Source of the DNA: Sarocladium kiliense
Taxonomy: Eukaryota > Ascomycota > Sordariomycetes > Hypocreales > Sarocladiaceae
DNA length: 64,000 nt
Direction of reading: 5' to 3'
Assembly: GCA_030734395.1 (NCBI GenBank)
Contig: JAUZTG010000020.1
Span: forward strand, 1,488,001 to 1,552,000
This document shows, in pieces, positions 1 to 11,106 of the stretch. A program made the translations under genes and the position numbers. Position 1 is the stretch's first letter; each line of letters opens with the position of its first letter. Under the pieces are notes generated by a model. The model had not been told where the DNA came from, did no database searches, and saw nothing but the letters and a program-made list of their open reading frames with translations.

Positions 1-427
1 TACGTAATATAGAATGCGCAGAGCCACTACTGAGATGTAGTAATTAGATGGACCTCTGAAACCTGTTCCAGTGCAATCGTTTTTTGGTGTACTCTGGCAA
101 GGTCACCAGAATCTGCGTGACGATGGTATTACAGATGCCTTCCAACATATATGCACATCTACCTGGTTTCTGCGCCTTTCTCCAGAAGAGATCAGATTGA
201 AAGACTATGCCACCACCTTTCCTTAGAGCCCTGTTAGCAAGTGCGAGCCCCAGATTATGAGTTGCGCGACCGGGGACGTTGAAGGAGCCAGATTCAATCA
301 AGGCCTCATCAAGGCCATTTTGCTCTTCCCGTAGCCCCTTTAGGGACAAGCTAGTCCGTATAATTCACGGCACACACATTCGGAAACATGGCCACCTGTA
401 TCTTGTCAAAGGAGCTACGTTTATGTC

Positions 428-1608
428 TTATAGAATGGCAACAGCGTTTCCAGGGCTCGCGACTCCTCCGGGGATCTAGTAAATGTGTTAACCGTCACGC
501 TGCCACTTGTAACACATCGTGTACGCAAAGCTCACCTTCAAGGGCACACTGCACAAGAAAAACGTCCACCGGCGCCTCTCAGCACATTTCTTAGCCAAGA
601 CCTCGAGATCAAACATCTCCCCAATTGGCAGGCCCCAGCCAGCTAGCGCCCACTGATGAATGCTGCAATCAGGATCATTGTAGGGGCCTGTGGCCGGTCC
701 ACGCTCGAATCCCATAGCGTCCGAAGCAATTGCGGAGAAGCGGTTCTCCCAAAGCCACCTCATCGAGTCCTGGGTTGCCTCCAGACCCAGAAGACCGCCT
801 GGCTGCCTATCTGGGAAGGTTTGCTGCTCCTGGGCGGAGAGGGAGTTGTATTGTGCAGTGAAACCGACACGTACAAAGAGAATATCGCCATGGCGTAGCT
901 TGATGTCGTTCTCGGCCACGACTGCCTTGATCTCAGAAAGAAGTACAGCATTTGTTTCGAAGGGAGAGCGTTTGATGCCGTTCTTTTGTGCCCAGCTGTA
1001 CCAGTCAAGGAGTACGCCACGGCCAATAATACCACCATTGTTGGCATATGCTAGAGCGTTCAGTACATATTTAGCCTTTATTATTAACCAGGGTCGGTGC
1101 TATGGGGAATAGAACTTACCATCGATACCTAGAGGCCCTGATGTGTCGGCGAACTCCTCTTGCTTGTGGCCCTTGTAGAACTGTTTTGTCCTCTGATAAC
1201 CTACCAACCCAGACTTCTTAGCCGGTATTCTTTGCGTTCTTGCGGGCAAAACTCAACAGAAATTATCTCTGGTCTCTTACCGTAGTGGCGGAAGCCATCC
1301 CATTGGGTGCTGCTTTGTGTGTTGATACTGATGGCATCATCGTTCATCACCATAGGTGCCTTATTCAGGATTTTGTGCTCAAACTGCTGCCTCCCGAACG
1401 TAGGAAAGGATGGTTTGTCTAATGGCCAGTCCAAGGATATCCTGAGACCTTCCTTGATTTCAGTAGCAGCGTGGGCAACAACCTCTGGCGTGAGAAGGTT
1501 GAGCATCCCAAGCTCATTGTCAGGACCCCAAAGACCCCAGGCATTACCTGGTGGTCCCGACTTGTCGAGTGGGAGCTCCTCAAAGGAAGGGAATGATCTT
1601 TGAGTCAT
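428..1608 (-). CDS. Cyclase-family (kynurenine formamidase-like) hydrolase
   Basis: Four exons fit on the minus strand: 1608-1281, 1200-1120, 1050-536 and 475-428. All have GT/AG borders, and the last intron of 60 nt is phase 0. The spliced protein of about 323 residues begins MTQRSFPSFEELP. It carries WGPDNELGMLNLLTPE near the N-terminus, DGFRHYG at the first splice, ANNGGIIGRGVLLDW in exon 3 and GPYNDPDCSIHQWALAGWG later. The short last exon reads IPGGVASPGNAVAIL. This arrangement is that of the fungal putative-cyclase family (Pfam PF04199), whose members include metal-dependent formamidases. The substrate cannot be read from the sequence. There is no signal peptide, so it is probably cytosolic. 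It is divergent from an MFS permease with 0.8 kb between them. The start at 1608 is chosen because upstream in-frame residues do not look like the family. Confidence 0.85.
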
Positions 1609-2428
1609 TGTGTGCAGAGGGGATGATACAGTGTGGTTGAGTGTAAGTGTGGACAGATGATTGCCGAATTGTATGTGAGATCGGTAAACCACTTTCAGCC
1701 ACAAACTAGGAGATGTTGGTCAAAGCAAAGAAGAAGCGGTTACGCGATGACACACAAACACGTGATGCAGGCGAGTTAGCCGAGCTGACAGCAGAGCCGC
1801 GTTAAATGTTTTGGCACTTTGTCAAATGGCCTGGAGTTGGTGCCAAACTGGTTAAACGATCGGCCAAGCGAGTTAACCGAGAGAGGAGTACACCAAGCGA
1901 ACCCTTTCTTACCAATCCGTCGGGTCGTAGTTGATGCCGACCAAGAGACGCCGGTGTTCACTGCATTAAGAAGTCGACATCGGACCCAGGTGTCCGGAAT
2001 GGTCAGATTCTCAGTCTTTTAGCTGAGGTCGTGCCCATATAAACCCCGCGATCCTTACTTGATCCGATGCCACATCCATGATAGCCTCGCAATTAGCGTC
2101 AGCGGGGCGGTTAAACGTTTAGCATTCTATGTCTCCAAGGCAGCGAGACCTTGCCACGTTCCCTTGTCAAAATGCCAGTCTCCAGAGGGCTGAATATCCC
2201 TGTTAATACCGAAGAGCCTGATCGTTTAGCTGGGGTACTGCTCAGCGGAGAACTAAATCCGATACCGGGGGAGCTGGGGAAGCCTTAATACTAGGTTTAC
2301 CTCCCCCAAACTCTTTCCCCAGATTCCACCCGCAAAGTTTGTTTTGACACAATTCCCCGGCGTGTTGCAAATATTGGCAGCATTTGAGTTCGATAGCTTC
2401 CCTCGTTGTGTCCCACGTTTCATCAAAG
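1609..2428. promoter_or_regulatory. Divergent promoter region, cyclase / MFS permease
   Basis: This 820 bp interval separates two divergent start codons and holds no convincing ORF. A TATAAA lies at 2038-2043 on the plus strand, about 390 bp before the permease ATG. That is rather far for a core promoter, so a long leader would be needed. Nothing else stands out. Confidence 0.4.
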
Positions 2429-4213
2429 ATGCGGAATCCCTTTGCGCTCAAGGAGCGCCCTGGTGATGAAGCGCCGACGGAGATCTATGGCTACAGGCCG
2501 TATCTCTTGGCTTTCTCAGCCTCGTGGGCTTGTAAGTTATCTTGGCTTTGTCTGAACTTTGAGATGGTGGGCGATGACTGACTATTATTCTTTCAACAGC
2601 TGCCATGTACGGCTATGATAGCGCCTTCATCGGTGGTACTATCAACCTCCCATCCTTCCAGCGTAAATTCGGCCTGGCAGATGCAGACCCTTCCGCCAAA
2701 GCCGATCTTTCCTCCAATATCGTGTCCACGTTCCAGGGAGGTGCCTTCTTTGGCTGTGCCATGGGATTCTTCATTGCCGAACGCTTCGGCCGCAAGCCTC
2801 TTTTCATGGCCTCGGCAGTGATCTTCGCCCTTGGCGCTGTCCTGCAGATGCTTGGTCGTCTCGACACCCTCTACGGTGGCCGTGCGCTGACTGGCTGGGG
2901 TGTTGGCGCATCTGCCATGATCTTGCCCATCTTCGTCTCAGAGTGCTCACCCGCTCTCATTCGTGGACGACTAGTCGGAACCTTTGAGATCATGCTGCAG
3001 GTTGCTCTTGTCTTTGGCTTCTGGGTCAACTACGGCGTCAACGAGAACGTCAGCCCTGTTGGTGACAAGCAGTGGCACATCCCAGTTGCCGTTCAGTTCG
3101 TTCCAGCCGGCATCCTCGTTCTCTCTATGATTGGCATTCCCGAGTCACCCCGTTGGCTTGTTTCGAAGGGCAAAATGCAGCAGGCGAAGAAGAGTCTGAG
3201 CTGGATCCGTCACCTCCCTGAGGATCATCCTTACCTTCTGCGAGAGCTTTCGATGATTGGCGCTGCCGTTGAGCATGAGCTGGAATCAACGAACCAAGCA
3301 GGCGGTTACAAGGGACTCCTAAAGGAGCTTTTCAGTCGTGGTGTCCGCGGTCGTCTTCTTCTTTGCTGCGGCCTCGTCATGTTCCAGAACTTCACTGGGT
3401 ACGTCGATGCATTTCAACTACTGCTTAACATGACTGCGGAACTGACAGTGCGCATTTAGCATCAATGCCATCAACTACTATTCGCCTACCATTTTCCGTT
3501 CTATTGGCTTCACAGGTACCTCGGTCGGCCTCTTGGCAACTGGCATCTTCGGCATCGTCAAGATGCTGGCCACAATGCTGTACGCTTTCCTGCTCGTTGA
3601 CAGGTTTGGTCGGCAACCACTTCTCCTAGTGGGTGGCTTTGGTGCTGGCTTTGCCATGTTCTACCTGGCGGGTTACTCAAAGATCTCTGGCTCTTTCGAG
3701 GCCACACCTCCCATGGATGCTGGTGCTCGTTGTGCCGTCGCCATGGTCTACGTATACTCCTTCTTCTACGGCCTTTCATGGAACGGCATTCCTTGGTTGT
3801 TCACGTCGGAAGTCATTCCCACGAGAGTCAGAACTCTTGGTGTGACACTCTGCATTTGCTGGCAGTGGTTGACGCAGTTCATCGTTGTGTACAGTCTTCC
3901 GCACATGGTGTTGAGGTGAGTCTCGGGCCTACGGGGTATGGTAACTGTGTCGCTAACAAGTGACCCCAGCATTACATACGGAACATTCCTGTTCTTCGGC
4001 TGCTGCACGGTCCTCGCAATCATCTTTGCCTGGCTCTTTATTCCTGAGACGAAGGGCGTACAGTTGGAAGACATGGACCTGCTCTTCGGCAAGGGTGTCC
4101 CCATCCTCGCCTGGCAGGCAAGGCGCAACTACCTCGACGCGCGCGACTCCCGCGCTGCGCTCAGCGACAGGATCGCCACCAAGAATGTTACCGACGAGGT
4201 GGAGCAGGCTTAA
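2429..4213 (+). CDS. MFS sugar/quinate-type permease
   Basis: Four exons (2429-2531, 2600-3398, 3460-3915, 3970-4213) give 533 residues, the usual length for a fungal sugar-porter MFS protein. Visible signatures are MYGYDSAFIGGTINLPSF at the start of TM1, ERFGRKP in loop 2-3, GRALTGWGVGA in TM4, PESPRWLVSKGK after TM6, GINAINYYSPTIF in TM7, DRFGRQPLLLVGG in loop 8-9 and PETKGVQLEDMDLLFG at the end of TM12. The C-terminal GKGVPILAWQARRNYLDARD and the overall length resemble fungal quinate permeases (QutD/Qa-y type), but hexose or other polyol substrates are possible. It is an integral plasma-membrane protein by family. The start codon is 2429. An ATG in frame 45 bp upstream (2384) adds only a non-family extension. 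Confidence 0.88.
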
Positions 4214-5305
4214 ATGTGCGAGGTGCGAGGCGTCCTGTTTGGTGATTCTTGCCCGGGGGGCCTTGTAGGGCTGGGTGTCGTACGCCTTGCATTTCTGTGC
4301 TGGGAGAGAAAAGCCAGAGCAAGGCCATGTGGTGTACTCCATGGCGGCAGATAGATCCGCTATAATAACACTTAACCATTGATCGTGATTGTCTTCTCAT
4401 GTTCCTGGTCGCTTTGTCATTGGTGTCTGCCCTTGTCTCAATTGAAGGCCAACAAGCCTCCCCAGCGACAGCCAGTACTGTCATCTCGTGACCTCAATCG
4501 CATCGCCTAAATGACCTGATCGTATACAGCCAAGTCGAAGTGGTCGAGCTTGGTAGGAAGAGCGCGAGATTTTACGGCTTGTTGGGCTTGCTGCTTACCT
4601 AGTTGCTGTTCCTCCAAAAGCTCAGCCAATAGTTTTGACATGATTCCTCGATTGCCCTATACCAAAAAAAAACCTCCACGCTTTTGCGATCATTTTGGCC
4701 ATGTTCCTCCTGTCCCGACTTCAGACATCAAATAGCTCGCCCAAATGAGGATGGAGTCTCAGATCCCAGCACCCTTGCGGCAGTGGAGAAGGGGATGACG
4801 GGTCAATCTGGATGAGTTAAGGAGATAAAACGACTCGACTCGGGAACCCTGAGATCTCTGGGTAAATAAAGCTGCTGAGTGACTCGTAACAGTTCTCGTC
4901 TAAATGGCCGCTTATGGATTGGTCATTGTGCAAGTGCTTACGGGAGACTGGATTTCTAGGCAATCGAGCTTTGCTCAAGCGGAGCAAGGCCGGGGGTTAT
5001 CATGCTCCGTCGCTAGGGCAGTTTGCAGCTCTGCTTCGTGTTAGCGGGACAGTGATTGGACGCGCAATGCCAGAGGCTCCCAGCGCCATGTGCCTAGTCA
5101 TAGTCAGGAGAAAGGGTCAAACCTGGCAAGCCAGGATCTTGACCTGGACCCCTCACTGTGTAGTTAATGAACCCAATGTCTCCGACGTGCACTGCTCGTG
5201 GTCGTTCTTTTCTCCTTCATCAATTCATGTCCTGCTTCCATTAGAACCGGGACTGCACTCCTTCACCCTTCGAACACGAATGTTGCGGCAAACAACGAAC
5301 TCAAG
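4214..5305. other. Intergenic, no gene seen
   Basis: This stretch of about 1.1 kb between the permease and the P450 has only short ORFs (longest about 138 codons at 4914-5330) that resemble nothing and overlap the P450 start. It presumably holds the permease 3' UTR and the P450 promoter. Confidence 0.5.
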
Positions 5306-6979
5306 ATGGACGCCATCCTCAGGCACGTAACGCCCACAACAACATTCGCAGCCGGCCTACTGCTGTATTGTCTTTGGAAGACGTTCCTGCAACCCTCTAC
5401 TCTCCCGGAGCTTCCGATAATCGGCCATGACGAGAAGCAATGGTTCGCATGGCCACGGACTCTCTATCGCAGCTACTTCAACTATCGGTCGCTGTACTGG
5501 GATGCTTACCACAAGGTATGGACTGTCCCCATCATCAACTTTTCATGCTGACCTTCCTTGTGATTCAGTACAGCTCAAAAGGCCAGGCTTTTATTATGCC
5601 GGAGCCAAATGACACAAAGGTCATCCTTCCCAGCTCGTTGAGTCAATGGCTCTGCGATCAACCAGATAGGATCATCAGCGCCAAGATGCGCCAGAATGAC
5701 TTCCTGCAGACAGAGTACACTTTCCCCATCCCGAAGATGGCAGAGCACCCGTATCACATGAATGTGATCAAGCGCGATCTGACCCGGAAGCTGAGCGCTC
5801 TCTCGGAGGAGATCTGGGACGAGCTGGATGAGTCGTTCAATGTGTACTGGGGTAAGGACACCCATGAATGGAAGGAGGTCAATCTTATGGAGACCATGAT
5901 TCGCATTGTTACGAGGACATCGAACCGCTTGTTTGTGGGAAAGGAGATATGTGGGTGATCATTTCCCTTGCAACGTACTGAGAAGATCGCACCAGCTGAC
6001 GTACCCAGGCTCGAATGAACGGTACCTGGGCCTCTGCACATCATTCGCACAAGACGTCCCAGTCAGCGGCATCATCATTCGCATGATCCCCGGGTTTCTG
6101 CAGCCGCTCTTGGCACCACTCATCACCCTCCCGAACCGGTATCACACGCGGCAGATCCGGTCTCTCCTCCGTCCTGAGATCGAGAGACGTCTTGCACTCT
6201 ATGACGCTGGTAAGGAAGCGCCCAACGACTTCCTACAGTGGTTCGTCACCTACGCTCGGGACAATCTCGAAGCCGAAGAGTCTACGCCGAAATTCGTCGC
6301 TGATCGCATTGCGACGATCAACTTTGCAGCCATTCATACTTCGACGTTCAGTATCGTCAACACGATCTTGGATATCGTCACATCGCCCGACAAAGACTCG
6401 CTTCTTCAGATGATCAAGGCTGAGATTGAGGAGGTGTTGGCCGATGATAATGGAGAATGGACCAAGACAAGCGTCCAAAGGCTCGTCAAGACAGACTCCA
6501 TGCTGCGCGAGTCAATGCGCTACTCGACCTTCATGACTGGCGCAATCCAGCGCTGCGTGCTAGCGAAAGAAGGCGTCACGACCCCAGACGGTCTACACCT
6601 CAAGTACGGCACCATGGTCGAAGTCCCAGGCTGGCCCAAGCACCTCGACGTCAACATTTCCCCCGACGCCGACAAGTTCCTTCCTCTGCGCTTCGTCGAG
6701 TCCTCGCCCAGCCAAGACGGAGCAAAGGAAACCTCGAAGACAATCGGTGGGCTCAGCGTGGTAGATACATCGCACGACTTCCTCAACTTCAGCCACGGGC
6801 GGCATGCGTGTCCTGGACGGTTCTTCGCGGCGAATGAGCTGAAGCTGCTGTTGGCGTATATTGCGTTGCATTATGAGGTTGAGCCGTTGATGATGGAGCC
6901 GAAGGCGATTGCGTTTGGCAGCGTCATGACTCCGAACCCGAAGCTGAGTGTTCGGATCAAGAGGAAAGCGAGCAGTTAG
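5306..6979 (+). CDS. Cytochrome P450 monooxygenase
   Basis: Three exons (5306-5515, 5569-5950, 6009-6979) give 520 residues. The N-terminus has one hydrophobic anchor (TTTFAAGLLLYCLW), as in ER-bound P450s, followed by a proline-rich hinge (LPELPIIGHDEKQW). A degenerate I-helix is visible as FAAIHTSTFSIVNT. The ExxR pair is in LRESMR. The haem loop FSHGRHACPGRFFAANELK places the ligand Cys at about residue 465. The C-terminal half resembles ent-kaurene-oxidase-like fungal P450s of secondary metabolism, but no terpene or other backbone gene is adjacent, so the substrate is unknown. The splice between exons 2 and 3 restores KEI-C-SNERYLGLC, which fits the family and fixes the intron. Confidence 0.88.
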
Positions 6980-7441
6980 TTGTGAAGTACCTAAATATCT
7001 TGAACGATAGAACATTTAGAGGACTTCATCGATTACTACATGTAACGGCATCACATTGTTAGTTGCTCCATGCCGAGCCAACATCCTAGTCAGCACGGCG
7101 CGCATTGGCCTCAGTGAACTGGGTTGCAAGCGATAGCTAATGCAATGCATACGACCTCAAACGGCAAAAACCAGAAAGCTTGTCCATAAGCTTGTTTTCT
7201 CGCTTGGTAGGATTATCGCTCCACGGGCCCCCCGCCACAGCTCCCCCTGCAAACTCCACGATGTGATACTGGATGCAAGTGATCAGCAAACCCTGTTTTG
7301 CCCGACCGTGACGCAACGCCACTCTCCAGCTTACTGCACGATGTCGTAACACCGACACAGACACAGCTGAACGGTCGCGTGCGTCAATGCTAGCTAGCTA
7401 ACACTGCCTCTCTACGCAATTGGTCTGATTGATCTACAAAG

Positions 7442-7446
7442 AGGGG
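7442..7446 (+). promoter_or_regulatory. STRE-like AGGGG element
   Basis: One AGGGG, the core of the fungal stress response element, lies 183 bp before the ATG at 7629 and 29 bp before a TATA box. A 5-mer is common by chance. Its value is its position in front of a gene of a stress-induced family. Confidence 0.35.
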
Positions 7447-7474
7447 TCAATCTCTCCATCTGACGTTGCGGCTC

Positions 7475-7481
7475 TATATAG
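7475..7481 (+). promoter_or_regulatory. TATA box of small stress gene
   Basis: TATATAG at 148 bp upstream of the ATG at 7629. A well-formed TATA box fits a strongly inducible gene. Confidence 0.5.
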
Positions 7482-7628
7482 TCCATCGCATACCTCAGGT
7501 TCATTCTTGGCTATTTCATCTCTTGTCTTTCTCGGCATTCACCGATCATCTTGGCGATCCAGATTTCCACACAACTACGAACTGCACAACGAGCTCACAG
7601 ATCGAACAACGAACAATAATTCTGCAAG

Positions 7629-8040
7629 ATGGATACCCTCAAGAGCTACCTCGGCAACGACGGCAAGTCAAACGACCAGCAGACCACCGAGAACAAGGAA
7701 GAGGGCGGCGGTTTCATGGACAAGATCAATGGCATGGCCGGTGGTGGCGCTCAAGGCGAGAAGAACGAGGATGTTCTTGACAAGAGTACGTCGCACCCTA
7801 TCTCACCATCTCTTCATCCAGAATTCTTTGCCCTTCAGGCGATACGCGATCTGCTAACCCGCCCTTCTAGCCATCGACTTCGTACAAGAGAAAGTCCTCG
7901 GCCAGGGCGACCAAAGCAACGAGTCAGCAGCCGAGCAGGCCAAGGACGAGGCGATGAGCGACTTCATTCGGGGCAAGTACAAGGACTCGACTGGCACTGA
8001 TTTCCCGATCGAAGATAAGGAGCATAAGTTCGGATCCTAG
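7629..8040 (+). CDS. Small hydrophilic stress protein (DDR48-like annotation in fungi)
   Basis: Two exons (7629-7785 and 7871-8040) give 108 residues. The protein is highly hydrophilic, with Gly-rich GGGFMDKINGMAGGG, then EKNEDVLDKTIDFVQEKVLG, QGDQSNESAAEQAKDEAMSD and FIRGKYKDSTGTDFPI. This matches a widespread small fungal family commonly annotated as DNA damage-responsive protein 48-like. The biochemical role is not established. No signal peptide, membrane segment or Cys is present, so it is probably cytosolic and may be disordered. A TATA box and one STRE-like site lie just upstream. The intron is phase 1 and joins LDK to TIDF. It is convergent with the phytoene desaturase gene, with 143 bp between the stop codons. 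Confidence 0.8.
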
Positions 8041-8183
8041 AAGTGATCTGAGGTGATTCTCAACTGCGGACGGGAATAACCTCTGAGACAAGTCATTCTG
8101 AGGCAATGATGCGAGAGGAAAGGCATGACAATCATCTGGTATAATTAAAATGCTAGAGAAGAGAATAAACCCGTGAAAGACAT

Positions 8184-9998
8184 CTACACACGCACTGGCG
8201 CCGTGAGGACAGGGATGAAGTACACCAACAACACATACAGCAGCCCCAAGAGCATCAACACAGAGAACTCTTCTGTGCCAAACTTCACCCACGAATCCCT
8301 CCGTGCATCCATAATCTTCGACACCATCCTCCTGCTCTTCTTCGCCATCTCAGTGCCATTACCCCACGGTACGTTCTTCACACCCAGGTCTCCCAGGATT
8401 TGCTCGGCCGTGATCTTCGCTCCAGCAAGCACGATCGGCACACCTGTTCCAGGGTGAGTGCTCGCTCCGACGAAGTATGTTCTTGCCAGCTCGGCGGCGC
8501 GGGTCTTGGGACGGAACCAGAGGACGTTGAAGAAGTTGTGGCTGAGGCCGAGAATAGCGCCCTTGTCGAGGTTGAACTTGTTCTCCCATGTGAGGGGTGT
8601 GTTGACGATTTCATGGGAGATGGAGGTAGAGAGATCGACGCCGGTGCGGGACTGAATAGTGGCGAGAACAGCCTTGCGGGCTCGTGCGACAATCGCGTCC
8701 CAGCGCTGCTCATCTGCCGGGAGACCGTCCCCAGCGTTGACGCTCCATGACCTCTCGAGGTGGCCAACAGGAACAAGGACAATCACACTGTCTTTGCCTT
8801 CAGGTGCCGCTGAGGGGTCCACCCTACTTGGCACGTTGACGTAGAAGCTCGGCTCGTTCGGGAGGGAGTGCTTTGTGAAGATGGAGTCGAATGACTCCTG
8901 GTATTCCTCGGCGAGGAAGATATTGTGTGTCGACAGCTCCTCCACCTTGCGGTCCATGCTCCAGTAGAAGGAGATGGAGCTGCAAGAAGCGTCCTTTGTC
9001 TGCAGGCTCTTGGCACGCGCCTCAATCTTGGGCGTCCTTGGGAGAAGGTTGCTGTAGGCGTAGACGAGATCGGCATTGAGGACCACGACATCCGCAGTGA
9101 GCTCCTCACCACCTGCGAGGAGGACACCAGTGGCCTTCTTGCCGTCTGGGGAGGCAGTGACGCGCGACACAGGTGTTGAGAGGCGGTACTGCACACCGTG
9201 AGACTCTCCAATGCGGTGGAGCGCTGCAACCACCTGATGGAAGCCACCCTTGGGATACCAGATACCCTCTGCAAACTCCGTGTACTGGAGAAGAGAGTAG
9301 GTTGCTGGCGCATCGAAGGGGCTCATGCCCATGTACATTGTGGCAAAGGTAAAGACGCGACGAAGGCGCTCGGTGTAGAAGTACCGTCCAGCGCGGGACC
9401 AGATACTCTCAAACGGGTGCATATCCAGGATCTTGACCAAGAAACTCGGTCTCGCCATATTCCAGAACTCCATGAAGTTCTTCCTGAGTACTTCCTTCAC
9501 CGAGATCTCATAGTGGCGATGCCCCTCCTGTAACCAAGCCACCCACCTCTCAAACCCTTCAGGGCCCTCCCAACGCTCAATCTCTCTCCTCATAGCCGCC
9601 AAGTCAGAACTGTGACGGAAGCACTCCCCATCGTGGAACCACACACTGTAGTTCGTCTCACAGCGCAAGAGGTCAACGCCAGCATCAGGCATGGTAGTGC
9701 CGAGGTCGGCAAAGGTCTCGCGGAAGATCTGAGGAAGGAGGAAGAGAGAGGGACCTTGGTCGAAGCGGTGGCCATCGTGGTGGATGAGGGAGCAGCGGCC
9801 GCCGGTGAAGTCGTTCTTTTCGACTACGGTCACGCGCAGACCGGCTTTGGCGAGGCGAGCTGCGAGAGCAACGCCTCCCGCTCCAGCGCCTAGGGGGGAT
9901 CGTGTTAGAAGAGCTGATTGATGCTTGAGGAGTGAGGAGTGAGGAGAAGGGACCATTGACTTACCGACAATAATGACGGACTTGGGTTTCTCGTCCAT
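8184..9998 (-). CDS. al-1: Phytoene desaturase (carotenoid biosynthesis)
   Basis: Two exons (9998-9965 and 9889-8184) give 579 residues. The enzyme introduces several double bonds into phytoene, using FAD, to give coloured carotenes. The dinucleotide-binding motif GAGAGGVALAARLAKAG is created by the splice at about residue 12 and is followed by VVEKNDFTGGRCS. The C-terminal bacterial-type phytoene dehydrogenase signature is clear (LARTYFVGASTHPGTGVPIV at about 500-520). A final hydrophobic helix (SVLMLLGLLYVLLVYFIPVL) suggests membrane attachment, as in Neurospora AL-1 and Fusarium CarB. Reading straight through the intron gives a longer ORF starting at 10064, but that breaks the FAD motif with 25 foreign residues. 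The gene lies downstream of, and parallel to, the phytoene synthase gene. Light regulation is expected from the family, not shown here. Confidence 0.95.
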   Translation of the reverse strand: MDEKPKSVIIVGKSMVPSPHSSLLKHQSALLTRSPLGAGAGGVALAARLAKAGLRVTVVEKNDFTGGRCSLIHHDGHRFDQGPSLFLLPQIFRETFADLGTTMPDAGVDLLRCETNYSVWFHDGECFRHSSDLAAMRREIERWEGPEGFERWVAWLQEGHRHYEISVKEVLRKNFMEFWNMARPSFLVKILDMHPFESIWSRAGRYFYTERLRRVFTFATMYMGMSPFDAPATYSLLQYTEFAEGIWYPKGGFHQVVAALHRIGESHGVQYRLSTPVSRVTASPDGKKATGVLLAGGEELTADVVVLNADLVYAYSNLLPRTPKIEARAKSLQTKDASCSSISFYWSMDRKVEELSTHNIFLAEEYQESFDSIFTKHSLPNEPSFYVNVPSRVDPSAAPEGKDSVIVLVPVGHLERSWSVNAGDGLPADEQRWDAIVARARKAVLATIQSRTGVDLSTSISHEIVNTPLTWENKFNLDKGAILGLSHNFFNVLWFRPKTRAAELARTYFVGASTHPGTGVPIVLAGAKITAEQILGDLGVKNVPWGNGTEMAKKSRRMVSKIMDARRDSWVKFGTEEFSVLMLLGLLYVLLVYFIPVLTAPVRV

Positions 9999-11106
9999 GG
10001 TGGGCGGTTGTGATGCTGATCCAGTTGACTGTAGACTCAAGCAAGCAGCAGTACTATGTTCCAATGATGATTGAGCTGAGAGAGTAGAAGGGTATCACGG
10101 AATGATTAACGACTAAAATAATTCAAAGAAGAGGATGAGCACGAGTAGAAAAAGAAGGGACTGTCGCACAATCACAAGCCAGAAAAGATCAGCCAAACCC
10201 ATCCGCAGCAGCCAGTGTTAGGTCGAGTCAGCCCAGACTTGCACTCGGCTTGTTCCTGCTTTCCCGAGGGGAATCCCGTACACGCCCCTCCTCCACATCT
10301 GGGTCTTCGTCTGGGTCTGCGTCTGGGTCTGATAGATGACAAGTCCATCAGATGCGACCGCTTTCCCCATTCCAACGGTGAGTATCAGAAAAAGATGCGA
10401 GCGCTGGGCCGAGTCGCACTTTGGTGGCAGCTGAGGAGGGGTGTGTGTGTGCAGCAGACACCCCCCTAGCTCCATCTGGCTTGGCCCCGGCGCTGCGTCT
10501 AAGTCAATGACACCATGACTTTTTACTTCCTCTGCCTTCGTGCTACTTCAGTTAATGGCCACAGCCACACCATCTCGCAAGTATCTTTGTCTCTTATTCC
10601 ATCTAATCCCTTTGCATTATCGTAACCCCTAGGCTATCGAACCACGTTCACGCTTCGGCGACCATTAATGCGACGATGGCAGAGGCAGTGCATTTCGCAC
10701 TCGGATCTGGACCACTTTCGTGAGAGGGACCCCTTGTAACACCCCTCGCTGCCAAGTTGTCCGAAGTCCGAGTCGGGATTCGACGAGAGGGACATCAGAG
10801 GTGTCATAGATTCGGTGGCAGCTGTCATGGAAATGTCGAGAAGCTCATGCTGACGTGGGCTTGGCTTCAAGTGCTGGTGGCTGAGTGAAGGATGCAATTG
10901 GACCCTACGGAGACAAGTGCTTTGAGATGGTGATGGATCAATTGATTGAAGAAGAGTGGCATGAACAATGCTTAACTAGTAATGAATTGAGTATGGCCCC
11001 AAACGTCGCTACATCCCTAAACGCGTGCCCGAGCATGTAGAACACCTATCTGTGCAAACCACGATGCCCTCAACTCCTTCCATCCCAAGGATCAGAACCC
11101 CAACAT
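9999..11106. other. Intergenic between the two carotenoid genes
   Basis: This 1.1 kb interval holds the phytoene desaturase promoter and the 3' region of the synthase/cyclase gene. No ORF in it looks real. It contains a short 12-bp tandem repeat (listed separately) and a GT run near 10441. Confidence 0.5.
10298..10330 (+). repeat. 12-bp tandem repeat, 2.75 copies
   Basis: The unit TCTGGGTCT plus TCG or GCG occurs two and three-quarter times in a row, about 300 bp upstream of the phytoene desaturase start. It may be neutral or may be a clustered protein-binding site. The sequence does not decide. Confidence 0.6.

Larger units (their letters stand above)
6980..7628. other. Intergenic with stress-gene promoter
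   Basis: This 649 bp interval has no credible ORF. Its right half carries AGGGG and TATATAG elements (annotated separately) serving the small gene that starts at 7629. Confidence 0.5.

Noticed and set aside
9965..10064. Extended 626-residue phytoene desaturase starting at 10064 without an intron
   Set aside because: It inserts 25 foreign residues into the FAD-binding motif. Splicing 9890-9964 restores IIVGAGAGG.
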